DNA of 34,614 nucleotides from Acidiferrobacteraceae bacterium (lineage in GTDB: Bacteria > Pseudomonadota > Gammaproteobacteria > HyVt-429): contig DRJZ01000053.1 of the NCBI GenBank assembly GCA_011052015.1, positions 1 through 34,614 of the forward strand. The letters run 5' to 3'. Positions 15,053 to 21,226 of the stretch are shown here, piece by piece. Each line of letters opens with the position of its first letter. Position 1 is the first letter of the stretch. The notes under the pieces were generated by a model. The model did no database searches. It worked only from the letters and a program-made list of their open reading frames with translations, and had not been told where the DNA came from. The translations under genes and the position numbers were made by a program.

Positions 15053-16062
15053 GCCTTTTTAGTTTTCTTCTTAGCGGGACGGCCTCGCCTGCGCGGCTTA
15101 GCATTATCAAGACGTTCTTGGCGAATGAGTTTCTCTGCTTGATGTTCGGCGATCATCAATCCGCGTCGGCTGATGACGGCCTTGGCCTCATCGTCTGTGA
15201 AGATAGGTAGGCTTTCTATATCGTCGTTGATCTCATTGCCGAGTTGCTCGTGACACAGCGCCAGGAGTCGACCGGACTTGGCTACGACCGCGCGGAGGTT
15301 GTGGTAGTAGGTAGTGGCTGCAATTCCAAAATGGGACTTGCTTGCATCATCGTTTGCATCCAGTTCAGGGTTCTCTAATTTGGCATAGAGTACTTCCATA
15401 TCGTTGATACATTGCGCGGCCTTATCCGCGAGGGCGGCAGATTCGATTCTGATTTCTTCAACGAACTCAGGATATGGACCAGGGTGTTGCCGCTGACGCA
15501 GTCGCCCTTGGAGTTGCTCTTTCTCCATCTCCAGCGTCTCGTTATAGGTCTCACGTTTGGCTAGAGCTTTTTCCAGGTCCTGGATATCCCCTTTAAGGCC
15601 AACGTTATCGGAAACAATTTCTTCAATGAGTTCTTTGATCTCGTTCTTGTCTTCGGCGTTTATGATGCGACCTTGTATTTCCAAGACTTTTTCTTGCGGA
15701 AGTTTGCGCAGACGGCGCAGATCACGATAACCAAGACCTACCCGTTGCATTGCATCCAGTGCCTCACCGCCAAAGGTCTCAAGATTCAATAAATCTTGGT
15801 CTACTTTTTGCCGGGACAGGCCAAGACCAAATCTGCAATAATCATCAAAACTGCTAACGGTTAGCAGTTTTCCATCAGGGCCATTTACGGTTAAACCCTT
15901 ATAAAGCTTGCGATTCTTAACCTCGGCAAGGATTCGTAAAGTGCTAACGGTTAGCAGTTTTGAGAATGCCTGGGTGGCTTGTGCCTGACCAAGTAACTGG
16001 TTGGCAAAGTCTCGTTCCCCCTGATTGCTGGTCACCGACAAATTATTCTTATCTCCGTTCAT
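15049..16062 (-). CDS. DNA-binding early protein with coiled coil and AT-hook-like tail (337 aa)
   Basis: Three regions can be seen. Residues about 25-115 carry a ParB/KorB-like HTH pattern (SFDDYCRFGLGLSRQKVDQD, then LRRLRKLPQEKVLEIQGR). Residues about 140-190 form a heptad-rich coiled coil. The C-terminus ends in PRRRGRPAKKKTKKA, an AT-hook-like RGRP flanked by basic residues. The segment KLLTVS occurs twice, 30 codons apart, because a palindrome is duplicated in the DNA. The gene is first in line before A, sharing an ATGA overlap with it. A role in transposition control, replication or operator binding is inferred. Confidence 0.75.
   Translation of the reverse strand: MNGDKNNLSVTSNQGERDFANQLLGQAQATQAFSKLLTVSTLRILAEVKNRKLYKGLTVNGPDGKLLTVSSFDDYCRFGLGLSRQKVDQDLLNLETFGGEALDAMQRVGLGYRDLRRLRKLPQEKVLEIQGRIINAEDKNEIKELIEEIVSDNVGLKGDIQDLEKALAKRETYNETLEMEKEQLQGRLRQRQHPGPYPEFVEEIRIESAALADKAAQCINDMEVLYAKLENPELDANDDASKSHFGIAATTYYHNLRAVVAKSGRLLALCHEQLGNEINDDIESLPIFTDDEAKAVISRRGLMIAEHQAEKLIRQERLDNAKPRRRGRPAKKKTKKA
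15847..15961. repeat. Two copies of a CTGCTAAC-G-GTTAGCAG palindrome, 90 bp apart
   Basis: The first copy (15847-15871) is a perfect inverted repeat with 12-bp arms around a single G at 15859. The second is centred at 15949 and differs at one outer base of the left arm (GTGCTAAC). The 20-bp core TGCTAACGGTTAGCAGTTTT is identical in both. Both lie inside the coding region of the DNA-binding protein and encode KLLTVS each time. Perfect dyads of this size at fixed spacing look like protein-binding sites. Confidence 0.8.
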
Positions 16063-16111
16063 TAACTCACTCCCAGTTCGTATTTCAGTTGGCGTTCGTT
16101 GTTATATTTCC

Positions 16112-16588
16112 TCATCCAGTGCCTAGCTTGGTTTTTAAAATCCGCTCTTGAACAGCGAGAGCAGCCTTTCGTGTAACAGTCTTACCAAGCTCTGTAGCCA
16201 GATATTCCGTTTCGTCAATGACGTGCAGACCCAATGCGCGGGTAAGTACTTCGATGGCGGAGATCACACCGCGCACCGCCCAGACGAACGCAGGCAAGTA
16301 CTCGGCGGGGAACTTGTGGTATTCCTTGCTATTGGCAGTCCAGCTATCAAGCTGGCGTTTGGTGATGTGTTTATCAGTCGGCAGGCATTGGTTCATCCGA
16401 TCGACAATTCGATCACGGCTGACACCGTGTTTCTTGGCCTCGCGGATGGCGTACTTCACAGCGCCGATGAATTCAAATTCAATATCCAGGTCCGGCGCGT
16501 TGTCATCGTAGAGCGCTGCCTGTCGGCCCTCCAATTGCTGGAACAAATCAGGCTGATTACCGGAGAATTTTTTATCTTCTTTTTCCAC
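16112..16588 (-). CDS. Putative HTH-containing early regulator (158 aa)
   Basis: The gene starts with GTG 16588 (MEKEDKKFSGNQPDLF) preceded by AGAGG. Residues about 40-95 hold helices typical of an HTH: FEFIGAVKYAIREAKKHGVS, RDRIVDRMNQCL, ITKRQLDSWTANSKEYHKFP. The C-terminal part, with LPAFVWAVRGVISAIEVLTR, is helical. Related proteins occur between ner and A in several transposable phages, without established function. Its position as an early gene suggests a regulatory or replication accessory role. Confidence 0.75.
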   Translation of the reverse strand: MEKEDKKFSGNQPDLFQQLEGRQAALYDDNAPDLDIEFEFIGAVKYAIREAKKHGVSRDRIVDRMNQCLPTDKHITKRQLDSWTANSKEYHKFPAEYLPAFVWAVRGVISAIEVLTRALGLHVIDETEYLATELGKTVTRKAALAVQERILKTKLGTG

Positions 16589-16609
16589 TGACCTCTTACC
16601 CCCTTCGCG

Positions 16610-16753
16610 TTAATCTGCTGTCTTGATTAGTGACTCAGAAAAAAAGTGGCCACCCACCGGCCAAGTGAATAAGACCGGTGGGCAACCGAAGTGCCCCGCA
16701 AGGGAGTGGGCGAGGCGCCTACCTGGGTCAGAGGTAATCGGGGAAGTGTTCAT
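16610..16753 (-). CDS. Possible 47-residue ORF coupled to ner
   Basis: ATG 16753 overlaps the ner stop as ATGA, the coupling style used throughout this operon, and the frame runs 47 codons (MNTSPITSDPGRRLAHSLAG then HFGCPPVLFTWPVGGHFF). Against it, the frame crosses a strong GC hairpin, has no recognisable fold and no family. It may be a leader ORF whose translation influences the hairpin, or chance. Confidence 0.35.
   Translation of the reverse strand: MNTSPITSDPGRRLAHSLAGHFGCPPVLFTWPVGGHFFSESLIKTAD
16639..16682 (-). terminator. Terminator/attenuator-like hairpin downstream of ner
   Basis: On the minus strand CCCACCGG (16682-16675) pairs perfectly with CCGGTGGG (16660-16653) across a 14-nt loop. 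The stem is followed by TGGCCAC and then a run of seven T (16645-16639). The 7-nt gap between stem and T run weakens it as an intrinsic terminator. It lies between ner and the rest of the early operon, where attenuation would limit A/B expression. Confidence 0.45.
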
Positions 16754-16971
16754 GCGGCCTTTCCCCTTGGCTCGTTTTTATATAAGCCAGGCCAAATATC
16801 TTCGAGTGGGAGATCAATGATCTTGGCAATACGACTCGCAATACGGCGGGAGGTGCTGATACCGTTAATTACGTTGTAAATCATGACAGGGGAAACACCC
16901 TGTTCATGAGACAGGCCCATTTGGGTATACCCGTGTTTCTCAAGGGCGCATTTGATATCCGCTGGGTGCAT
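16750..16971 (-). CDS. ner: Ner-like early repressor
   Basis: ATG 16971 (MHPADIKCALEKHGYTQ) has GAGG upstream; a possible start 4 codons earlier lacks it. The 73-residue protein matches the Ner/Nlp family: HPADIKCALEKHGYTQMGLS, then the recognition helix region SPVMIYNVINGISTSRRIAS, and LPLEDIWPGLY near the end. In Mu, Ner binds the early and repressor promoters and shuts both down as the lytic cycle proceeds. It is transcribed away from the CI-like repressor gene across a 75-bp control region. Confidence 0.92.
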   Translation of the reverse strand: MHPADIKCALEKHGYTQMGLSHEQGVSPVMIYNVINGISTSRRIASRIAKIIDLPLEDIWPGLYKNEPRGKAA

Positions 16972-16995
16972 AATAGGCCTCAATAGGGGTTAAAA

Positions 16996-17040
16996 TTGCC
17001 ACTGGCAAGGAGAGTATAACCAATCGGTTACTTAGGTCAA
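16996..17040 (-). promoter_or_regulatory. Early promoter with operators between ner and repressor gene
   Basis: On the minus strand TTGACC (17040-17035), a 16-nt spacer and TATACT (17018-17013) form a good sigma70 promoter for ner and the early operon. A dyad TAACC-N4-GGTTA (17017-17030) fills most of the spacer and overlaps the -10. A second, perfect dyad TTGCCA-C-TGGCAA (16996-17008) covers the predicted start of transcription. Both are natural operator candidates for Ner or the CI-like repressor; which protein binds which is not shown by the sequence. Confidence 0.7.
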
Positions 17041-17046
17041 CAAAAA

Positions 17047-17589
17047 ATGGGCACAATCGGTACTAGAATTAGAAAAGAAAGGGAACAATTGGGGTTCTCC
17101 CAGTCGTACATGGGTGCGTTGGGGGGGGTAACGGGGAAAACCCAGGGGAAGTACGAGCGTGATGAAAGGCGTCCCGATGCGGATTATTTGGCGGCTGTAG
17201 CCCACGTAATCGACATAAAATATGTCATCACTGGCGAATCGTCCGTGACACAACAGAGCCAAGAATCCATAATTGAGGCTCAACTGAAAGAGAAATCAGG
17301 AGACGAGAATAAGGTAGATCAGGCCATTTCCAGCGTTGTGCATGGCATGCAGCGGGCACAAATGTACTTTGTGCCAGAATTACTATCTGTCATTACGAGG
17401 GAAGCAGACAATATAGAAACTGCAAAGGAGCTAACCGCCGATGTACGTGCTGAGTTGCTGGTAAAAACCTACACTATTATTTACACAATGGTACCTAACG
17501 AACAATCGTTGCATGAGGTCACCCAAGAAGATGTACGTGGAGTGATCCGATTGTTGTGTCGTTTTAATCATCAAGGCAAACAATCTTAA
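17047..17589 (+). CDS. CI-like phage repressor, XRE-family HTH (180 aa)
   Basis: The N-terminal 60 residues form an HTH_3 domain: IGTRIRKEREQLGFSQSYMG, then KTQGKYERDERRPDADYLAA, with the typical ITGESS linker. The C-terminal 110 residues are helical, with no S24/LexA protease motif, so it is not obviously RecA-cleavable. It faces ner across the operator region and would maintain lysogeny by silencing the early promoter. The start at 17047 has only TTAGG 9 nt upstream; weak translation initiation would fit a repressor. No downstream partner is coupled to it. Confidence 0.85.
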   Translation: MGTIGTRIRKEREQLGFSQSYMGALGGVTGKTQGKYERDERRPDADYLAAVAHVIDIKYVITGESSVTQQSQESIIEAQLKEKSGDENKVDQAISSVVHGMQRAQMYFVPELLSVITREADNIETAKELTADVRAELLVKTYTIIYTMVPNEQSLHEVTQEDVRGVIRLLCRFNHQGKQS

Positions 17590-17800
17590 ATGGAGTGTAA
17601 AATAAGCTGCGCAAGAAACGACCGGACCAATCGCATGAGAGCCCCGTAGCGCCCTGAATCGTAAATTAGGCCGTTGGGATACGGGGGCACCCACATCTCG
17701 TGATACAGGCGAAATTAAACATGTTTTAAACACGGTTTTGTGGGAGGCAGAGGAGCACAAGTCGCCAGCGGGACCAAAAGCAAATGATCAGGAGAATTAG

Positions 17801-18145
17801 ATGAAGGCCACATTTGGAATCGTATCGATAGTGATTGTTGGTTCTTTGATTCTATTGCTGGCTGCTGGAATGTACGGAAAGGATATTGTGAAGCAAAGCC
17901 TAAAAAACCCATTCGCGAATCTCGGTAACATTTGTCTGGAGGCCCACAAGACAGAGCTTCGCGATCCACATAGCGCCTACATTGTCGAAACTCGTACCAC
18001 TAAAAATAAAGTGACGATTGAGTATCGGTCTAAAAATGGACTCGGGGCCTACGTCGCAGGGCACCTATATTGCTTGTTGAATGCAGATGGCTCTATAGAT
18101 GAAAGTGATCTGTTGAATCAAAGGGTCAAACGGCTCACTAAGTAG
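17801..18145 (+). CDS. Small membrane-anchored protein of unknown function (114 aa), possible moron
   Basis: AGGAG lies 6 nt before ATG 17801. The product has an N-terminal signal anchor (VSIVIVGSLILLLAAGMYG, about residues 8-26) and a soluble domain with ICLEAHKTELRDPHSAYIVE, TIEYRSKNGLGAYVAGHLYC and two Cys (C45, C91). HKTELRDPHSAYI resembles periplasmic domains of small host proteins, so the domain is probably periplasmic. It sits between the repressor and the late operon, where lysogeny-expressed cargo genes often lie. I do not recognise the family; conversion or exclusion would be guesses. Confidence 0.7.
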   Translation: MKATFGIVSIVIVGSLILLLAAGMYGKDIVKQSLKNPFANLGNICLEAHKTELRDPHSAYIVETRTTKNKVTIEYRSKNGLGAYVAGHLYCLLNADGSIDESDLLNQRVKRLTK

Positions 18146-18227
18146 TTTGCTTCTGTAGCCATTCAGCACGATACGGGAAGGTAACCAAAAACACCTGCTA
18201 ATTATTCCAACTGGAAAGGAGACCATT

Positions 18228-18451
18228 ATGTTGATATTAACCCAAAGGATAGGAGAGTCATTATTGCTCGATCTTGATAGTAGCGCCGATCCTATATGAC
18301 CCTTGCCGAACTCTTCGCAGATGGGCCGATTGAGATCATGGCTGCCGAATGGGCGCATAACCAGATCCGTATTGGGATTGCTGCACCACAAGAAATCAGG
18401 ATTATGCGTGAAGAATTGCGTAACATTGATCCTGGTATGGAAGACGACTGA
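18228..18451 (+). pseudogene. csrA: csrA-like gene split into two overlapping frames
   Basis: AAGGAG precedes ATG 18228. The first frame (18228-18299) begins MLILTQRIGESLLL, a CsrA N-terminus, but stops after 23 codons. The second frame (ATG 18296 to TGA 18451, 51 codons) carries the other half, GPIEIMAAEWAHNQIRIGIA then APQEIRIMREELRN, matching CsrA NQVRIGxxAPxEVxVHREEI. The two overlap as ATGA. Removing one AT from TATATG at 18293-18298 would join them into one 73-residue protein, longer than the usual 61. Leu4, Arg7 and the REE arginine are kept, while Arg6 is Gln. CsrA binds GGA in mRNA leaders to control translation. It may be a fresh pseudogene, a sequencing slip or a two-chain form. 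Confidence 0.75.
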
Positions 18452-18529
18452 AGTTTATAACAATTCCTTTCATTGACATCAATCCCGAAGCGATCTCCAC
18501 TTAACACCCTCACGACTCCGGTCGTATCT

Positions 18530-18642
18530 CCCCCTTAAATTTCCCTCCAAGACCGCGCATTATGCGCGGTATGCACTTAATTTTGTGGAAGTGTTTCCCC
18601 CTTAAAATCATTTGCAATTCCGTGCATGATGCGCGGCATGCC
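18530..18642 (+). repeat. Two imperfect direct repeats, 67-bp offset, upstream of head operon
   Basis: CCCCCTTAAA begins at 18530 and again at 18597, and each is followed about 20 nt later by a palindrome-like element: CCGCGCATTATGCGCGG (18553-18569) and CCGTGCATGATGCGCGG (18620-18636). The offset is 67 bp for both elements. The second copy contains the late promoter and the protease start codon, so the first may be a duplicated, decayed promoter region. Confidence 0.7.
18585..18608 (+). promoter_or_regulatory. Putative Mor-activated late promoter, rightward arm
   Basis: GTGGAAGTGTTTCCCCCT (18585-18602) is identical to the element before the amidase on the other strand and is followed directly by TAAAAT (18603-18608) as -10. 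The dyad GGAA-N4-TTCC lies where a -35 would be. Exactly 35 nt separate the motif from the protease ATG at 18638, the same distance as on the other arm. Neither first gene has a Shine-Dalgarno. Confidence 0.7.
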
Positions 18643-19852
18643 ATTATTCAAAGGTTTTGATGACTATATAGAAGTGTTCCGTGCCGGTGAGCAAACCGAC
18701 AGCGGAGGCAATACACGTACGTGGACACATGGCGATCTTGACCAGATGGTAGCCAACCATACCGTTGAGACCGCGCCTATTGTTGTCGGCCATCCCAAAT
18801 CTGATGCTCCCGCCTACGGTTGGACTGAGAAGCTCAAACGCGTGGGTGATGTGCTGTTTGCCAAGTTCGAGCAGGTTGAACCCCAGTTTGAAAAGATGGT
18901 GAGTGATGGCCGGTTTAAGAAACGTTCCGTTGCCGTCCACAAAGACAAAAACGGTTATTACATTCGGCACATCGGTTGGCTCGGCGCGGCCCGGCCTGCG
19001 GTCGAGGGCCTCAAGCCCGCCCAGTTTGCCGCGACCGATGATGACATTGAATCTTTCGAGTTCGAATCGGACTGGGTCACACCCAGTCTGCTGTCACGCT
19101 TTTTTCGTCTCTTCCGCGAAATGACCATTGCTGACAAGGGGCTGGATAAAGCCAATCAGATCATGCCCGAGTACATGATCGACGAAGCGAACAACCAAGC
19201 CGATGCCCTGCGTAACCCACCAGAACAAGACCCAGCCTTCACAGGCCATCCGTACTCACACCCATCGTTACAAACCAACACAGAAGGAGATGGAGACATG
19301 CCAAAGTCAGGCGATCAGGAAAAAACATTCACCCAGGCTGATTTAGACCAAGCCGTCGCAGACGCCGAAAAGCGTGGCAGTGAATCCGCCCAGTCAGACT
19401 TCTCCAGCGAGAACACTGAACTGAAAGACAAACTCGCCGCAGAGAAAAGTGAGCGGTTGTCCGGAGAACACCAGGCCTTTATCGACAAGGCCATAGATGC
19501 CGGACAACTCACCCCTGCCCTGGCCGAGGGCGCCCCCGAGTTCATGCTGGCGCTATCTCTAGCCGACGAGGACAACCAGGAGTTCGAGTTTACCGCTGGT
19601 GAAGGCGACAAGCAGGAAACCAAAAAGGTATCACTACATAAGTGGTATTCAAATTTCATCGCCAAGCTTGGCAAGCAGATCAACCTTGGTGAGAGCCACG
19701 AATTCAAAGACGGCGATGGCAACATCGTTGACCTCAATGATCCCCTGGCCATCGAAAGAGCCGCGAAAGAATATATCAGCGCAGAGGCCGGTAAGGGTCA
19801 CACTGTCAACATTGTCACTGCGGTCAACCATGTATCTGGAGGCACGAAATGA
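18638..19852 (+). CDS. Head maturation protease with C-terminal scaffold (Mu gpI-like)
   Basis: Start 18638 (MPLFKGFDDYIEVFRAGEQT) matches the family opening and sits 35 nt after the promoter motif; two in-frame ATGs at 18626 and 18629 are alternatives. The 404-residue protein has the gpI features HTHGD-like TWTHGDLDQMV, PIVVGHPKSDAPAYGW near residues 47-62, and a KKRSVAVHKDKNGYYIRHIG block. The second half is charged and coiled-coil-prone, as in scaffolds. It would digest the scaffold during prohead maturation. An internal start yields the scaffold alone. The 3' end overlaps the next gene by ATGA. Confidence 0.9.
   Translation: MPLFKGFDDYIEVFRAGEQTDSGGNTRTWTHGDLDQMVANHTVETAPIVVGHPKSDAPAYGWTEKLKRVGDVLFAKFEQVEPQFEKMVSDGRFKKRSVAVHKDKNGYYIRHIGWLGAARPAVEGLKPAQFAATDDDIESFEFESDWVTPSLLSRFFRLFREMTIADKGLDKANQIMPEYMIDEANNQADALRNPPEQDPAFTGHPYSHPSLQTNTEGDGDMPKSGDQEKTFTQADLDQAVADAEKRGSESAQSDFSSENTELKDKLAAEKSERLSGEHQAFIDKAIDAGQLTPALAEGAPEFMLALSLADEDNQEFEFTAGEGDKQETKKVSLHKWYSNFIAKLGKQINLGESHEFKDGDGNIVDLNDPLAIERAAKEYISAEAGKGHTVNIVTAVNHVSGGTK
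19298..19852 (+). CDS. Scaffold protein from internal start (Mu gpZ-like)
   Basis: In the same frame as the protease, ATG 19298 is preceded by AGAAGGAGATGGAGAC, an excellent ribosome site that has no purpose for the full-length protein. The 184-residue product (MPKSGDQEKTFTQADLDQAV) is acidic and helical, with ELKDKLAAEKSERLSGEHQA. Mu and lambda make scaffold from an internal start of the protease gene, giving many scaffold copies per protease. Confidence 0.8.
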   Translation: MPKSGDQEKTFTQADLDQAVADAEKRGSESAQSDFSSENTELKDKLAAEKSERLSGEHQAFIDKAIDAGQLTPALAEGAPEFMLALSLADEDNQEFEFTAGEGDKQETKKVSLHKWYSNFIAKLGKQINLGESHEFKDGDGNIVDLNDPLAIERAAKEYISAEAGKGHTVNIVTAVNHVSGGTK

Positions 19853-20268
19853 ACAACCCTCTTTTGATTAAGAATTTCGTCGCAGAGACGGCTGTCGCTG
19901 CATATCGCATCATTAAGTTCGGCTCGGACGATGACTCCGTGGTGCAAGCCGCAGCCAATACCGATGCCATGTTTGGCGTTTGCGGCAGTTTGGCTGCCGT
20001 CGCCGCTGAGCGGGTTGACATCAACATGGCAGGCCCGGTGGATGTGGAATACGGCGGTAACGTCACCCGTGGTAACAAGCTGACCTCGGATGCCAACGGC
20101 AAGGCCATTGCCGTCACTCGCCACACCCACACTGAAAACACCGCCGGGGCCTACACCCAGAATGCGACAACGGGCGCGGGCAGCGGCATAAACATTATTG
20201 GCACCGCGATGGTATCCGGTGTCGATGGCGACATTGGGTCGGCCTTGATCAACCCAAGCTACGCCTAA
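19849..20268 (+). CDS. Capsid decoration/cement protein candidate (DUF2190-like)
   Basis: The 139-residue protein (MNNPLLIKNFVAETAVAAYR) has the DUF2190 pattern: an opening strand set, FGVCGSLAAVAAERVDINMA, then GPVDVEYGGNVTRGNKLTSD and a C-terminal strand pair. These small beta-rich proteins lie between scaffold and major capsid and are thought to stabilise the shell. GGAGG precedes ATG 19849, which overlaps the protease stop as ATGA. Role inferred from family and position. Confidence 0.8.
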   Translation: MNNPLLIKNFVAETAVAAYRIIKFGSDDDSVVQAAANTDAMFGVCGSLAAVAAERVDINMAGPVDVEYGGNVTRGNKLTSDANGKAIAVTRHTHTENTAGAYTQNATTGAGSGINIIGTAMVSGVDGDIGSALINPSYA

Positions 20269-20288
20269 CCTGACAAGGAGAGAAACAA

Positions 20289-21218
20289 ATGCCTAAAGCA
20301 AATTTTCCGATTACCCCTGAACTCACCGCCATCGCCATTGGTTACAGCAATGAAAAAATGATCGCTGACCAGGTGTTGCCCCGCGTGCCGGTCGGCAAGC
20401 AAGAGTTCAAGTACATGAAGCACACAATGGCCGAGGGCTTTACGTTGCCGGACACCAAGGTGGGCCGCAAGTCATCGCCGAACAAGGTCGACTTTAGCGC
20501 CACCGAGACCACCGATAGCACCGAAGATCACGGTCTGGAAGATGACATCCCCATGACTGACATAGCCAATGCGCCAGAAGGTTATGACCCCAAGGGCAAG
20601 TCTACTGTGCAACTCACCAACTTGATCGAACTGCGCCGTGAAAAGCGTATCGCTGACCTGGTGTTCGATGCCAATCAATATGGCGCTGCCTACAAGGAAA
20701 CCCTGGCCGGTAACGACCAGTGGAGCGATGCTGCCAATTCCGATCCGGTGGCCAAGATTATGGATTCGCTGGACGTGGTGATCATGCGGCCGAATGTGAT
20801 GACCATTGGCCGCGCCGCTTTTACCATGTTGGCCCGTCACCCCAAGATTGTGAAAGCCATTCACGGTAATTCCGGTGATTCCGGTATTGCCCGTCGCCAG
20901 GATATCGCCGAGTTGTTTGAGCTTGACGAGTTACTGGTCGGTGAAGGTTGGCTCAACACCGCCAAAAAAGGGCAAGCACCCAACATGGTCCGCGTGTGGG
21001 GCAAGCACTGCGCCCTGATTCATCGGGACATGAACGCCGATACCAACTTCGGTGCCACCTTTGGTTATACGGCGCAGTTTGGAACCCGTATTGCCGGAGC
21101 AAACCCGAACCCAGATATCGGTTTGCGGGGTGGTGAGACTGTACGTGTGGGTGAGTCTGTCAAGGAACTCATCACCGCAAACGATCTCGCCTTCTTCCTG
21201 CAAAACGTTGTCGCATAG
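20289..21218 (+). CDS. Major capsid protein (Mu gpT-equivalent, siphophage type)
   Basis: The 309-residue protein follows the decoration gene with AAGGAGAGAAACAAATG. It shows features of HK97-fold major capsids of this phage group: ADQVLPRVPVGKQEFKYMKH, LIELRREKRIADLVFDANQY (the long spine-helix region near residues 115-135), DVVIMRPNVMTIGRAAFTML, and GKHCALIHRDMNADTNFGAT. Length, position after protease/scaffold/decoration genes, and strong ribosome site fit a highly expressed coat protein. No other protein in the window competes for this role. Confidence 0.9.
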   Translation: MPKANFPITPELTAIAIGYSNEKMIADQVLPRVPVGKQEFKYMKHTMAEGFTLPDTKVGRKSSPNKVDFSATETTDSTEDHGLEDDIPMTDIANAPEGYDPKGKSTVQLTNLIELRREKRIADLVFDANQYGAAYKETLAGNDQWSDAANSDPVAKIMDSLDVVIMRPNVMTIGRAAFTMLARHPKIVKAIHGNSGDSGIARRQDIAELFELDELLVGEGWLNTAKKGQAPNMVRVWGKHCALIHRDMNADTNFGATFGYTAQFGTRIAGANPNPDIGLRGGETVRVGESVKELITANDLAFFLQNVVA

Positions 21219-21226
21219 GGGGCACC

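Noticed and set aside
16741-16754. GGAAGTGTT near ner, resembling the late promoter motif
   Set aside because: Only about nine bases match, the CCCCCT and -10 hexamer are missing, and the orientation faces no late gene.
18671-18680. GAAGTGTTCC inside the protease gene, resembling the late motif
   Set aside because: It is coding sequence for EVF, and the flanks do not match the 18-mer or a -10.
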